A DNA stretch of 64,000 bases from Unio delphinus (lineage: Eukaryota; Mollusca; Bivalvia; Unionida; Unionidae), in the NCBI GenBank assembly GCA_029339505.1, contig JAQISU010000041.1:4195501-4259500 (forward strand), given 5' to 3'. The translations under genes were made by a program, and so were the position numbers. Each line of letters starts with the position of its first letter. Within the stretch, counting starts at the first letter, position 1. Below the pieces are notes generated by a model that had not been told where the DNA came from, did no database searches, and saw only the letters and a program-made list of their open reading frames with translations. This document shows, one piece after another, positions 63,692-64,000 of this stretch.

Positions 63692-64000
63692 GTAAGTATT
63701 ATATTAAATTTAACGTGGCCATTTCACTAATGGTATAGATCATTTGAGACTTGGCATGATAATTAATCTTTTTAAGCATTTATGGGCAGTCTTCAATATT
63801 TAGCATTGGTCTGTCAATGAGTTTGTTTAAATGCCTTTCCAACAACCATCTGTACAACTCTCAAACCATTGGATGGATTTTGCTTCAACTTGATTGTAGC
63901 TTGTAGTTACAACCTTCCTTGCCATTCTGTAAAATTGTATAACCCACTTATATTTTTGTTGCTGCTGTCCATTCATACATCTGCAGGTCTGTACTCAACT
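63692..64000 (+). other. Start of the next TLK intron
   Basis: Intronic AT-rich sequence to the window edge; nothing else seen. Confidence 0.8.

Overview
The window is AT-rich, intron-rich animal DNA. Fourteen plus-strand exons of one gene, a Tousled-like kinase (TLK), run from base 22 to base 63,691 and continue beyond both edges. The SINE tails and DIRS retrotransposons point to a lophotrochozoan, most likely a bivalve mollusc; this placement is inference. There are no rRNA genes, CRISPR arrays or bacterial genes. Everything else of substance sits inside TLK introns.

Layout: 22-3,584, TLK exons 1-4 (low-complexity N-terminus, polyQ tract, basic nuclear-targeting stretch). 3,585-15,679, an intron with a 61-bp minisatellite and DIRS copy 1 (8,173-15,061). 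15,680-22,449, TLK exons 5-8. 22,450-40,633, an intron carrying a 15.8-kb virus-like element (22,518-38,323). 40,634-41,383, exons 9-10. 41,384-57,612, an intron with a DIRS relic, SINEs, piggyBac-like short elements and DIRS copy 2 (49,733-56,680). 57,613-63,691, exons 11-14, which reach the kinase glycine loop, the catalytic lysine and the alphaC glutamate; the rest of the kinase lies outside the window.

The virus-like element is the main discovery. It has 260-bp terminal inverted repeats that look identical by eye, a 5-bp target duplication (TGGTG), and a dense, almost wholly open gene set of Polinton/Maverick/adintovirus type. This set comprises a double-jelly-roll-type major capsid protein, a candidate minor capsid protein and a shorter paralogue, an adenain-like protease, an A32/FtsK-like packaging ATPase, a DDE (retrovirus-type) integrase, two small basic core/membrane-active proteins, a candidate fibre, a membrane protein and a helix-turn-helix protein. 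It also has an HNH homing-endonuclease-type gene, a double zinc-knuckle protein, and a zinc-ribbon plus phospholipase A2 gene broken at an A9 run. In place of a conventional Polinton polymerase it carries one 1,051-residue protein with divergent family-B polymerase motifs followed by a complete SF1 helicase. The structural genes form one minus-strand block (23,897-31,352) with repeated AT-rich signals before their start codons. Replication, integration and packaging genes lie to the right on both strands.

The two DIRS-like tyrosine-recombinase retrotransposons are full length, nearly identical and in the same orientation. They retain inverted ends and the internal complementary region, yet share the same in-frame stops in reverse transcriptase. 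Both therefore look like copies of an already defective master that was moved in trans. All family assignments come from reading motifs; no database search was possible.
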